From Cephalotus follicularis (lineage: Eukaryota; Streptophyta; Magnoliopsida; Oxalidales; Cephalotaceae), in NCBI GenBank assembly GCA_001972305.1, contig BDDD01000055.1, positions 1-64,000 of the forward strand: DNA of 64,000 nt, read 5' to 3'. This document shows, in pieces, positions 1 through 9,791 of the stretch. Made by a program: the position numbers and the translations under genes. The stretch's first letter is position 1. The number at the start of each line of letters is the position of its first letter. The notes below the pieces were generated by a model that was not told where the DNA came from, searched no databases, and was given only the letters and a program-made list of their open reading frames with translations.

Positions 1-262
1 AAGGATCTCATTCTCATAACCTCTCAGGCACGAGATCCAACCCTTTACGGACAGGGCGCTATATGTGTATTCTATTGATATGGTGATCAACTGATCCGTA
101 GAGACGGTATGGGATTATACATATAGCCAGATGCCAATATTTACTGAATATGCACAATAAAACACAAATGGAACTAAGAATGTACGATTCAAGAGTGTGT
201 CATATGCTGAGAACATATGTCTGCAGCCTTCTCGTGGCTTGCAGGGACACCCTAATCTAACA
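1..262 (-). repeat. 3' part of a Ty1/copia-type LTR (cut by window start)
   Basis: The stretch resembles, by eye, the last 260 bases of the copia LTR at 36513-38558, including the blocks around GATCAACTGATCC, GGGATTATACATAT and CCTAATCTAACA. It ends in ...CTAACA at 262. From 263 the sequence switches cleanly to the LTR of the neighbouring Ty3 element; the sister LTR is uninterrupted at the matching point (13793). A copia element or solo LTR therefore inserted here. Strand is inferred from the better preserved relative, whose pol reads on the minus strand. The rest of this LTR lies outside the window. Confidence 0.6.
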
Positions 263-1873
263 AATACTCCCCCAGTCATTTGAAAATATAAGTTTATATT
301 TATCAAATATACATTTTCTTACCAAAAATGATTATAATAATCATGCAAGTTTTCCAAGATGGTTAATACACTCAGTAATCAACCAAAATCAATTCACAGT
401 ACGGTAACAGTTCAAATGCAGGGCAAACATATGCTCAGAATGCACCTAGGGTTGTGGGTATTTAACCTAGGCCTATCACCTTCTCTAGAGGTTCAATTTC
501 TGTTATAACAGTCGGCTGTTTTTCCAAAACAGTCGGCTAGATCCTTGAGACAGTCGACTGTTCTTCCCCAACAGTCGACTTGTTCATCACGAGTAATCAG
601 TAGTCGGCTGTCTTGCTTCGACAGTCGACTGTTCTAGGCAAAACGCATGCACAGTCGACTGTTCGTACATGACAGTCGGCTGGATGATCGAGTAGTCGAC
701 TGTTTTACTTAAATAGTCGGCTGTTCTGGGCTGGACATTACCAGTAATTCACTTCTAAATCCATTCAACAAGCAATTGAAACCATTCCACATGTATTCAT
801 GTCACAGAATATCATCAGTAGTCATATCCTGGTCTAAAACACAACTCAATTCATGCATTATTCTCCGTTGTCATTGTAATTCAAATGAAACCCAAACATG
901 GTATTGCATGAAAACCAATCCAAAACTCCATCCAAAATTCAGTGTGCATGTCAGGTTATTTATTAACAGTAACCACAACATCAATACATAAATCCACATC
1001 CAGACAACTACATCATCCATGTATTAAGCTCATTACTCTTAAATTCAAAATGCATGCATAGAATTCTCTACTATTTCCCCTACCTTTGATTTCAAGTTAG
1101 AAATCAGAAGTCCACCTCTTTGTGTCTCCTTTCCAGTATCCTTGAGCCTCCCAACAGCTCCAAGAACAGTCCAAAAGTTCTAATCCGAGCTCCAAGATTG
1201 ACAATGGAGAATCCTCTTAATTTCTCACTATCTCCTCTCTCAATTTTCGTACTCTCTTCGCTCTAAATTTCTCAGTTTCTTTCTTATCAGGTTGCAGGGT
1301 GAGAGAGACGAAGGGAAGGGATCATTTATGCAGACCTCTCTCATTCAACCCGTTTGCATGACACTAAGGGCGCTTCTCTCCCATTTTCACTTGCATGCAC
1401 CCACACTTTTCATTATTTCTCTTCCCCTCTATCCTTGCATGTCCTGGCATGGTGGTGCATGCTCAACACGTCTTATTGCATGTGATGGCTTCTGAAGATG
1501 CTCTTCCCATGTCAGTTTGCAGGTGATTTCGCCATCTGTGAGAAAAACAAAGCATGAACCAGTCGGCTGCCCTTCCCTGGCAGTCGGCTGTTCACCTGGA
1601 AGTCCATTGCCAAGTGTCATGACAGTTGGCCAGTCGGTTGGTTCCTTACGCTAGTCGACTGCCCCACACATCAGCCTATCAGTCGGCTGGTATAACGCAC
1701 CAGTCGGCTGTCCAAGCCAAAATTCCCACAATAATACTTATAATCACACTTCTAAATGCTCTAAGTTAATTTAAATTCAAGATATCAAGCAGGAAAATTA
1801 CCTTTTATTAATTCAAGGTAAAACTACATCGAGGATTACAATGATACATGAAATTGAATTTTCGGGCGTTACA
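263..1873 (-). repeat. Left (3') LTR of Tekay-like Ty3 element 1, partial
   Basis: It aligns base by base with 13793-15402, the other LTR of the same element, and ends in GGGCGTTACA at 1873 (minus-strand start TGTAACGCCC). The first ~920 bases of the LTR, present at 12875-13792, are missing because a copia LTR ending at 262 inserted. Two clusters of AGTCGACT/AGTCGGCT motifs lie inside (505-735 and 1555-1712). It has no credible ORF. Confidence 0.85.
505..735. repeat. Cluster of CAGTCGACTG/CAGTCGGCTG motifs in LTR
   Basis: About ten copies of a 10-12 bp motif, consensus ACAGTCGACTGT or its variant CAGTCGGCTG, occur at irregular spacing of roughly 20-35 bp. The GTCGAC form is a perfect palindrome. 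A second cluster lies at 1555-1712, and the sister LTR carries matching clusters at 14035-14255 and 15085-15242. The function is unknown. Confidence 0.8.
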
Positions 1874-1909
1874 ATTCCCCCTCCTTCAAAGAAATTCGTC
1901 CTCGAATTT
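1874..1909 (-). other. Polypurine tract and adjacent hairpin of Ty3 element 1
   Basis: On the minus strand, AAGGAGGGGGAAT (complement of 1874-1886) directly precedes the 3' LTR and is the plus-strand primer site. Just upstream (1892-1909) is a 6-bp hairpin with arms AAATTC and GAATTT. The same layout, with different paired bases, is found in three other elements of this window. Confidence 0.75.
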
Positions 1910-1916
1910 ACATACA

Positions 1917-2208
1917 CTAAAACAAGTAAGGATAACTCTCCTGAATATCCTCCTCTCGATCCCAAGTTGCCTCATCCAAAGATGAAACTGCCATTGAACC
2001 TTTACCATCGGAATGGCCCGTTTCCTCAAAACTTGTGTCTTACGATCCAGGATTCTCACGGGTGACTCCTCGCAAGAAAGATCATCCCTCACCGTAACTG
2101 AGTCACAATCCAAGACATGTGATGGGTCTCGGATATAACCTCGTAGCATTGATACGTGGAAGACATCACGTACACCCGACAAAGTAGGAGGCAAGGCTAG
2201 CTGGTAAG
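1917..2208 (-). pseudogene. Pol C-terminus of Ty3 element 1: GPY/F-like end and chromodomain tail
   Basis: The minus-strand translation gives DVFHVSMLRGYIRDPSHVL, then a PVRILDRKTQVLRKRAIPMV stretch, the usual link from integrase to chromodomain in Tekay/Del chromoviruses. Shortly after VKVQWQFH the frame is lost. The expected ending DEATWDREEDIQESYPYLF is readable in another frame, with a stop at 1917-1919. Chromodomains of this group are thought to steer integration into heterochromatin. The segment is separated from the integrase core by a break near 2200. It is not functional. Confidence 0.8.
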
Positions 2209-2955
2209 CTACCCCCCAACCCTCTCCAGAATCTCAAAAGGACCTATATAGCGTGGCGCTAACTTTTCCTTCCTCCCGAATCTTTGCACCCCTTTCCACG
2301 GAGATACCTTCAAAAACACGTGATCTCCAACACTGAAGGTCAAAGGCCTCCTCTTCACACTATCGACATAGCTCTTTTGCCGACTCTGTGCTGCTAGCAA
2401 CTTCTCCTTGATGAACTTCACTTTCTCCGAAGTCTCCTCCACCAAATCTGACCCAAGGAATGGTTGTTCACCAACCTCGTCCCAACAGATGGGTGACCTA
2501 CACTTCCTCCCATACAGTGCCTCGTATGGAGCCAAACCAATACTCGCGTGATAGCTGTTATTGTATGAAAACTCTATCAAAGGAACATGGTCTTCCCATT
2601 TCCCAGCAAAATCGATCACATAAGCCCGAAGCATATCCTCCAAGGTTTGGATGGTACGCTCTGACTGTCCATCTGTTTGAGGGTGAAAAGCAGTACTGAG
2701 ATTCAATCTCGTTCTGAATGCTGTCTGAAATCTCTTCCAGAAGTTGGAAGTGAAGATCTAATCCCTATCACAAACGATGCTCACCGGAACACCGTATAGT
2801 CTCACAATCTCCTTGACATATAATCGAGCCAACTTGCTCACTGAATCAGTGACACGTGTAGGCAAAAAGTGTGCCGATTTGGTGAGTCTATCAACAATAA
2901 CCCACACGACATTATGACGATGCCTAGTTAGTGGAAATCCAAAAACAAAGACCAT
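2209..2955 (-). pseudogene. Integrase catalytic core of Ty3 element 1
   Basis: Two open stretches, 2706-2209 and 2955-2758, make up a retroviral-type (rve) integrase core. The first reads [20 protein letters not shown], containing the catalytic Glu, followed by FSYNNSYHASIG and the KLAPRYIGPFEILERVG GPY/F region. The second reads VWVIVDRLTKSAHFLPT and ends VCDRD with the second catalytic Asp. A stop near 2758 and the gap to 2706 break the reading frame. The family inserts retroelement cDNA. The nearest relative in the window is the integrase at 27800-29098. It is a decayed copy. Confidence 0.85.
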
Positions 2956-3465
2956 CGTGATGTGTTCCCATTTTCACTCTGCCACTAGTAATGACTGCAA
3001 CAGTCCTGCTGGTCTCTGGTATTCGGCCTTCACCCTCTGGCAAGTCAAACACTTCACGACATATTCTGCAATTTCGCGCTTCATGCCAGGCCACCAGTAA
3101 GTCCTCTTCATATCTTGGTACATTTTAGTGCTACCAGGATGAATACTGTACAAAGATTTATGAGCCCTGCGAAGTAATTCATTCTTCAACCCTGGTTCAT
3201 TTGGGAGACATACACGTCCCCGATATCTCAGGAGACCATCAGCAAGTACTAAAAAATCGGATTCCGAGTCCAGGTTCTCCCAAATTCGTTGCAACTCCGG
3301 ATCATGTGGTTGTGCATCCCTGATGTGATCCAGTAACACTGGCTGGACCCGCATGTCAGCCACAAAGATCCACGGTGACTGATTGAATGGATACCACTCT
3401 TGGAAGTCTTCTAACATCTTCCATTGCGACACCATCGTACTGGCAACCATAGCCTTGCGGCTCAA
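2956..3465 (-). pseudogene. Integrase HHCC zinc domain and RH-INT linker of Ty3 element 1
   Basis: A minus-strand ORF (3465-2974) contains the integrase N-terminal zinc-binding domain: [20 protein letters not shown] followed by YVVKCLTCQRVKAE, giving the His/His and Cys-x2-Cys pattern. It starts in the SRKAMVASTMVSQWK linker that follows RNase H. The frame is lost where the next stretch continues into the catalytic core. It corresponds closely to 27540-28020 of the plus-strand relative. Confidence 0.85.
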
Positions 3466-3900
3466 GGCATCCGCGACTACATTCGCTTTCCCGAGATGGT
3501 ACTGAATACTACAGTCATAATAATTAAAGAACTCGACCCCTCACCGTTGTCTCATGTTTAGTGCATCCTGATAGAAAAGATACCTCAAACTCTTGTGGTC
3601 AGTGAAAATCTCAAACTGTGCCCCATACAAGTAGTGTCTCCATTTCTGAAGAGCGAAGATAATAGCTGTCAGTTCAAGATCGTGAGTCGGGTAATTCTCT
3701 TCGTATGGCTTCAGCTTCCGTGAAGCATAAGCGATCACTCTACCTCGTTGCATCAACACGCAACCCAAGCCCTTTCACGATGTATCACTATAGACTGCAA
3801 AGCCCTCATTATCCTCGGGTAATGCCAAGATAGGAGCGGAAACCAACCGATCCTTCAGTTCACAGAAACTAGCTTCACAATCTTCATCCTAGATAAACAA
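3466..3900 (-). pseudogene. RNase H domain of Ty3 element 1
   Basis: The minus-strand ORF 3768-3541 reads [20 protein letters not shown], then [20 protein letters not shown] and [11 protein letters not shown], the core of a Ty3 RNase H including the catalytic Glu of HDLEL and the Asp of TDHKS. Upstream, the expected VYTDAS is present but interrupted by a stop (VYSDTS then TGA). The downstream end stops after NMRQR. RNase H degrades the RNA strand during reverse transcription. Multiple stops make it inactive. Confidence 0.8.
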
Positions 3901-4861
3901 GGTCTTCTTCTGGGTCAGTCTAGTCAAGGGCTCGGCTATCCTTGAAAAGTTATTGATGAACCTCCCGTAATACCTCACCAAGCCAAGAAAACTGCGTACC
4001 TCCGTTACGTTCTTCGGCTGTGGCCAATATCATACCACCTCTGTCTTCGACGGATCCACCACCAAACCCTCTCAAGATACAATGTGACCAAGGAAGATCA
4101 CACGGTCAATCCAAAATTCACACATACTGAATTTGGCGTACCGCTGCTACTCTCGGAGAATCTGCAAAACCAACCTCGGATGGCAAGCATGCTCCTCCTC
4201 AGTCCTTGAGTATACTAGTACGTCGTCAATAAAGACAACGACAAAATGATCCAGGTACGGTCGAAACACATCGTTCATTAATGACATTAACGCAGCCGGT
4301 GCGTTAGTGACACCAAAAGGCATCACGAGGAACTCGTAGTGACCATACCTTGTTCGGAAAGCAGTCTTCTCAATATCTCCTTCCCTCACCCTCAACTGGT
4401 GATAGCCTGACCCCAAATCAAGTTTTGAGAACACTCTACCTCCTTCCAACTGGTCAAACAAGTCCTCGATGTGGGGTAAAGGATACTTGTTCTTGATAGT
4501 TGCCTTGTTCAGCATTCTGTAGTCGATGCAGAGCCTCATCGACCCATCCTTTTTCTTGACAAACAATACGGGCGCACCCCACGAGAAACACTGGGTCGAA
4601 TAAAACCCTTATCGATCAGATCTTGTAACTGCAATTTCAATTCCCTCAATTCTGCATGAGCCATTCTATACGGTGCTTTAGAAATAGGAGTTGTACTTGG
4701 TATAAGATCGATAACAAACTCCATATTCCTTCTCGGTGGGAAAGATCCCAAGTCATCAGGAAATACATCTGGAAATTCACACACCACTGGGATCTCCTCC
4801 AAGCTCAAACTCTTCTCTTTCCTCTGGTCAATTACATAAGCAAGATATCCTTCACATCCTT
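3901..4861 (-). pseudogene. Reverse transcriptase and PR-RT linker of Ty3 element 1
   Basis: The minus-strand translation gives the PR-RT linker ([20 protein letters not shown]), then RT fingers, with a one-base deletion near 4575 compared with 26430. It continues through [45 protein letters not shown] and the active site FIDDVLVYS. The thumb/connection region (3901-4146) is readable only across stops. At 4861 the frame is cut by the LARD insertion; the preceding codons resume at 11143. RT copies element RNA to cDNA. It is clearly non-functional. Confidence 0.85.
4857..4861. repeat. Target-site duplication TCCTT, left copy
   Basis: TCCTT directly precedes the LARD LTR start (TGTAACGCC at 4862) and reappears as TCCTT at 11143-11147 directly after the LTR end TGACA. 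This is the 5-bp duplication expected of a Ty3-type integrase. Confidence 0.9.
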
Positions 4862-6713
4862 TGTAACGCCCCGAATTTCATAAATAATTATTATGAAATT
4901 GGTGCGTGTACGATCGTAATAAAATCGATAGAGCCCGGAGTAATAAAAAGGCATTACGCATTTAAGTCGTAATCGTGTTAGTTAAGACGGGTAATAAAAT
5001 ATATTTTTAATGCGCGACAATAAAGCCCAAATGTTCGCAATATTATTGCGATTATTTTGATGGTCGTTTGGATAATTTATGTCGCGATTTGCGGAAAAAT
5101 CGGGACCCGTACCTTAGTATTTTATCAGAAAATACTAAGGGAGAAGCAAGTTATAAAGGAAGAGAGAGACCACACACACGGGCGCATAACGCGCCCGTGC
5201 AAGGAAAGAACGCAGGCGCTCTATGCGCCTGCAGGGAGAGATGGCGAGAGAGAGTGGGAGAGAGACCGGAGCAGAGGGAGAGAGGCGACGCCGGAGCCAG
5301 CTACCGGACCGGGAGAGCGCGACGGTCAACCCAGGCACGCCATCGACCGGTAACCTCTTCTCCTTTCTTTTCTTTTTCTTCCTTTTTCTTCCCCGTTACC
5401 GCCACTGTTTGCGCCTTTTCCCGACGTTTCCCGGCGCCGTTAGCGTCGCGGGTGGGGTGGGTTTTGGTGTAGAGGACGAGCTCTACCCATTTCGACCACC
5501 GGTGTGGCGTGATTCGGCCAAAATCGGCTGGAATCAGTGGACCGAGTCGACTCGGTGAGTCGACTCACGGTCGCCTGAGATAGCGCTTTTGTCGCCGAGT
5601 CTCGGTGAGTCACGGCCATGGGTGTGTAGGGCTGGTGAATGTGTGGCATTTTTGGGTGGTGATCGGACCTGTGGAGGTCCGGCGAGTCGACTCAGTGAGT
5701 CGCGACTCACTACCGGCCGTGGAGCGGCGTTTGACGCCGATTCCCGACGAGTCTTGACCGGTTCTGTGTTCACCGTCCAACGTGGAACCCGTTGATGTAT
5801 GTTTTGTCGCCTGGTTGTGTCGGTTGGAATCCGGCCGGCGTTTCGACGACGGAAATGTTTTGTGTTTGACCATCGAGATGACTGTGATTGTGATTGAGCT
5901 TGACTGTGATTGCTGATTGTGTTTTTGATTGTGGCCGTACTAGTTGCGTGGCGGAGATGCCAGCGATGACTAGTGGTCTGGTCGACTCAGGGGCCAGGAG
6001 TTGGCTGGGTGACTTACTGTATTGTGACGTGCTTCGTGCCGCCGGAGACGGGGCCGATGTCGGGATGTACGACGTCGGGGCCAGGAGATGGAGACGCTCT
6101 TCGTACCTACCGTGTACCGTGAACCGTGAACCGAGTATTGTGTAGTCCTTTCGACTTGTTTGAGACCGTGGATTGTGCATTGTGATACTGTGACATCGTG
6201 AACTGTGACATTGTGGTTGGGTATATATATATATATATATGCATTGGGATATAGTATGTATTGCATCATGTTGCATTCATCACATAGCATTCTTTATCGT
6301 TGACCCCAAATCATGTTTATAACTTAGCCGAGTGAGGACAAAGGCTAACCCCCCTACAGTTTTAGTTTGTTTTCAGGTTGATGCAGCGGATTATTACCGT
6401 TGAGCTCCGTGGAGCAGAGCAGAGTTTATGTTGTTTCTGCTTTTGAGAAATGTTGTTGGATCATTGTAATAAATGAATCGATGTAATGATGGATATTGTT
6501 CACGCTCCGTTTGTGGGCAGTTAACTTTGATGATGTTTATTGTTGTAGCATGTAGTATGGGATGCATGTTACGTTATATTCGGCTTATATTTAAATGCTT
6601 CCGCAAGTTGTTTATGGCATCGGAAAGTTTTAAATTTATGGTAAATTGCATAAGCTGGATTTATATGTTGATTGCCACCTCTATATATGTTGTTATGGGA
6701 ACGGGGTGTGACA
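4862..6713 (+). repeat. 5' LTR of the LARD-like element
   Basis: It begins TGTAACGCCCC and ends GGGTGTGACA. The first ~290 bases are AT-rich and contain a perfect 12-bp hairpin and a TATA box. From ~5160 to ~5860 the sequence turns GC-rich with CT-rich tracts and resembles a plant 5' UTR, with a possible splice donor (CCGGTAAC at ~5348). GAGTCGACTC-type palindromes occur at ~5543-5575 and ~5690-5710. A TA-dinucleotide tract lies at ~6222-6240. This LTR is 537 bp longer than its partner. Confidence 0.9.
5112..5158 (+). promoter_or_regulatory. LTR core promoter: perfect hairpin plus TATA box
   Basis: An inverted repeat with 12-bp arms CCTTAGTATTTT (5112-5123) and AAAATACTAAGG (5129-5140), loop ATCAG, is followed 11 bases later by TATAAAG (5152-5158). 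GA-rich and CA-rich sequence follows, as expected near a transcription start. The 3' LTR repeats the arrangement exactly (10078-10106, TATA 10118-10124). The promoter role is inferred from position and motif. Confidence 0.6.
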
Positions 6714-6717
6714 GCAG

Positions 6718-6729
6718 TGGTATCAGAGC
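6718..6729 (+). other. Primer-binding site of the LARD-like element (tRNA-iMet)
   Basis: TGGTATCAGAGC starts five bases (GCAG plus one) after the LTR end. It is complementary to the 3' end of plant initiator methionine tRNA, the usual primer of Ty3 elements in plants. Confidence 0.9.
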
Positions 6730-6958
6730 TTATATTCCTTTTATAAGCTATCGCTGGGATACTATCCTCGGCAACCAAATGGTTGGATGAAGGAACTTGT
6801 CCAGGCTAATAGGTTCCTTGGCAATTAACGATTGTTTCCTTGAGATGAACCATGACATCTTTCCTTAAAGGAAACAAAATGGATGGAAGTAGAAAACGTG
6901 GAAGGCTTTGAGCCGTTAATGAAATGTTCTTGAGGAAGTAAATGACAGAACGGACACT

Positions 6959-7110
6959 ATGAGTCGTATAGCGGATTACTTCCAGAAGCAGATGGTTGCG
7001 AATGCTGCAAACGTGGAGGATATGCGTCGATTGTACGCACAAGCCTAGCCACGGCACGTGGTTCCTGACCATGTTGCGCGGCATGATGGAAACCGTTTTG
7101 GAAGAGCCTG
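6959..7110 (+). pseudogene. gag stub in the LARD-like element
   Basis: From ATG at 6959 the frame gives SRIADYFQKQM, then ANVEDMRRLYAQA and a TAG at 7046-7048. Beyond it the match continues as PRHVVPDHVARHDGNRFGRA. This parallels the Gag start of the plus-strand Tekay-like element (ARIADYFQQ, NAEEMRQYYAQARPQHKAPD, 24641-24800). Similarity stops near 7110, so only about 50 residues of Gag remain and no capsid core or zinc knuckle is present. It proves descent from a Tekay-like gag and is not a functional gene. Confidence 0.75.
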
Positions 7111-7530
7111 ATATGAACGCAGATACCTAGAGTGATGACGTCGACGCCTAAGGGACGGTGTTGACGTCAATAGCCCTGTTTTGCTGAAACTACCCTGTTT
7201 CGCATGGATCTCGATTCGGATTGAGATCAGACTAATGCTTAAGCCTCTGAAATAACACCCAAGGCTGCCAAGCAGTCTAGACTTACCCGGAAGGCTGACT
7301 TCAAGAAGGCAGACCTCCCGAAATCCTGCGGGATATATCGAATGAAGTGACAATGAGGGCTATGGACTATATAGCGGTCAAGTGACAGACCGAATGAGCC
7401 GCAGTGGCTAAGCGGTCGATCGAATAGGCCGAAAGGCGTAAGTGTTGCTGGAAAAGTTTCCGTATCGAATAGTGGTTGATCGGAATAGAATGCAAATGGT
7501 CATTATGAATGGCTAGTGTGTCACCATTGG

Positions 7531-7980
7531 ATCGTATCGTGTCGTTATCGATCGCACCGTATCGGAATGGACCGTTGTTGAACGGTTGGTGATCGAATGT
7601 ACCGTTATTGGACGGATAGTGATCGTTTGAACCGTTGTTGAGCGGTTAGCGATCGTATGAATCGCTATTGGACGGATAGTGATCGTTTGAACCGTTGTTG
7701 AGCGGTTAGCGATCGTATGAATCGTTGTTGAACGGATAGTGATCGTTTGAACCGTTGTTGAGCGGTTGGCGATCGTATGAATCGTTATTGAACGGATAGT
7801 ACTCGTTTGAACCGTTATCGAGCGGTTGGTGGTTGTATGAACTGTTATCGAACAGTTAGTGATCGTATGAGCTGTTATCGAACGGTTAGTGATCGAATGT
7901 ATCGTTGTTGAGTGGATAGTGATCGAATGGGTCGTTATCGATCGGATAGCGGTCGAAGGGACTGTTATCGAATAGATGGG
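7531..7980 (+). repeat. 30-bp tandem array inside the LARD-like element
   Basis: About 15 units with an exact 30-bp period, two alternating types: GATCGTTTGAACCGTTGTTG plus a 10-base tail, and GATCGTATGAATCGTTATTG plus a 10-base tail. The central part therefore has a 60-bp higher-order period. The units degrade toward both ends. Because 30 is a multiple of three, a 172-codon minus-strand frame stays open by chance. Related GACCGTAAACGG words continue at ~8137-8280. Confidence 0.9.
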
Positions 7981-9791
7981 CATTGCGTGAATGCTCGGAA
8001 TAGATTGTGAATGAACTGATAGGCCAGACAAGTACTTATATGTGCTGGTATGAGATAGTATATATATCTAGTCGACCGTTAGATGACAACTACATATATT
8101 GTTAGCCTCTAGATTCTTAGTAGAGTGAACAGATATGGACCGTGAACGGCTGTTGGCCGTAACGGATATGAATTGTAAATTGGTATTGACTGTAAACATG
8201 TGTGGGCCGTAAACGGATACGAATTGTGAATAGATATAGACCGTAAACGGCTAAGGACCGTAAACGGATGTGAAACGTATTGGATAGAGCACGATCATGG
8301 ATTGATATAGGACGAAAGGCCCCGGATGATGGTATATGGTAGAGTTATTGATGACGTATTGTGTTATGACTTGTATAAATGTGAAATGACATTGTTTATA
8401 TTGCTTATGCTATGTATGCATCTCACGTGATTGACATATATATATATATCTGCTACACCTTTGCATACATTCATTTCATATGTGTATTGTACACAGCCAT
8501 TGGCTGCTGACTGTTTCATTGAAATGAAGTGGGTCAGGTTCAGGTTCATATGACAGCTACAGTGATTAGTGAAGACAAGCGCATGGTAAGAAATTATATT
8601 TCTCCAGCTCATCTTGTGTTATATGAATAAGGTAAGGGAACTGATATTTGAGGATTTTTATTGTACATTATGACCTGCCGGCTTGTGGCAGTGCGAGAAT
8701 ATAAATGTGTGTTGATGTATTGGACCTGCCGGCATGTGGCAGTGCATCATTTGATCAATGTATGATATTGTTGGGTATGATCAGACCCATCTTTTAAGGT
8801 TTTGACGTGATTATCCTTCGCATGCGTATGGTGTTATTGGATATGATCAAACCCATCATTGAGGGTATTGAAAGGATTATCCTTTGCATGCAAATGATAT
8901 ATTTGGATTTAATTGAGATGTTGTCTGGTGTGGGCAGAGCCCCCAGCATATAGATTGTGATGAGATATGAGGGTTAAACCCCAAAACATATAAACTGTGG
9001 TTTATCAGGTGGCATGGAGTCCGATAAACGAATACTTCATGCCGAAATTTTGAGAAATCTTAAGAGTTTGATTTTAATGGATTCATCACTTGAGGTTTTA
9101 GAATGATGATTCAGATCTAAATTGTGGTTGTTAAGGGCTGAGCCCATTTGTAAACTGCTGGTTCCTCCTTCGAGAGTGTGAAGATATAAATTGTGTTTTC
9201 TTTACAGGGGGCATAGTCCTGTAAACGAATACTTCATGCCCAATTTTTGGGAGATTATAAGAGTTGAAATGTATTCAATTGATTATTCCGCTGACATGAT
9301 GTGATTGTTTAAGGTTCTACCTTATAGCACTTTTGAGTATGATTGATGTATGACTGTTGCGGAGCTGTGCTGGATATACCAGCGTATGATCCTTACTGTT
9401 GGGAGATTGAAAGTGATATGATTGATAAAGTGCTAATTGGAGTTATTTGGAGTTGTGGAAAACTAATGGATAAGATGTTGGGTTCTTGGGGACCCAGTGA
9501 TGTGGATATAGTATGGTTACAGATTGAACGGATACAGATTGTGCGGTTACGGAACGTGCGATCATAAACCATGTGGTTATGGATCGTATGATTATGAATG
9601 GTTTGATGTGGATGAGTTGTGGTCGTAAACCTATCGCTCCATTTTCTCCATACATCTGATGATTGGAAAGATGTATCGATATCTGACGCTCGATATGGGC
9701 GGAAGTGTGATGGTAATACCATGGGCTTGGAGAGCCACATGGAACGTGAGGAAGAAGTGAAGGCGTTCTACCTTCACATGTTTCATCTAGG
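7981..9791. other. Noncoding LARD interior with LTR-like duplicated segments
   Basis: No coding region is credible here. I see paired copies of GACCTGCCGGC..TGTGGCAGTG (8671 and 8723), an ~80-bp duplication around GATCAGACCCATC (8777 and 8843), and two copies of a segment ending TAAACGAATACTTCATGCC (~9000-9045 and ~9195-9262). The second of these, with AAGGGCTGAGCCCAT and CTCCTTCGAGAGTGTG before it, matches LTR 3' parts at 53205-53345 and 62950-63140. This suggests an LTR fragment of another family was taken into the interior. Confidence 0.7.

Noticed and set aside
5068..5873. Several overlapping ORFs of 67-134 codons in the LARD LTR
   Set aside because: All are in GC-rich LTR leader; the partner LTR lacks most of this segment, and frames on both strands are open because of composition.
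7531..7980. Regular 30-bp repeats as a possible CRISPR array
   Set aside because: Units are directly adjacent with no unique spacers, and the context is a plant retrotransposon.
7513..8031. 172-codon minus-strand ORF with a 10-residue repeat (TIANRSTTVQT-like)
   Set aside because: It is the by-product of a 30-bp tandem array whose period is a multiple of three. The composition is almost only S, T, I, N, R and H, with no upstream gene signals.
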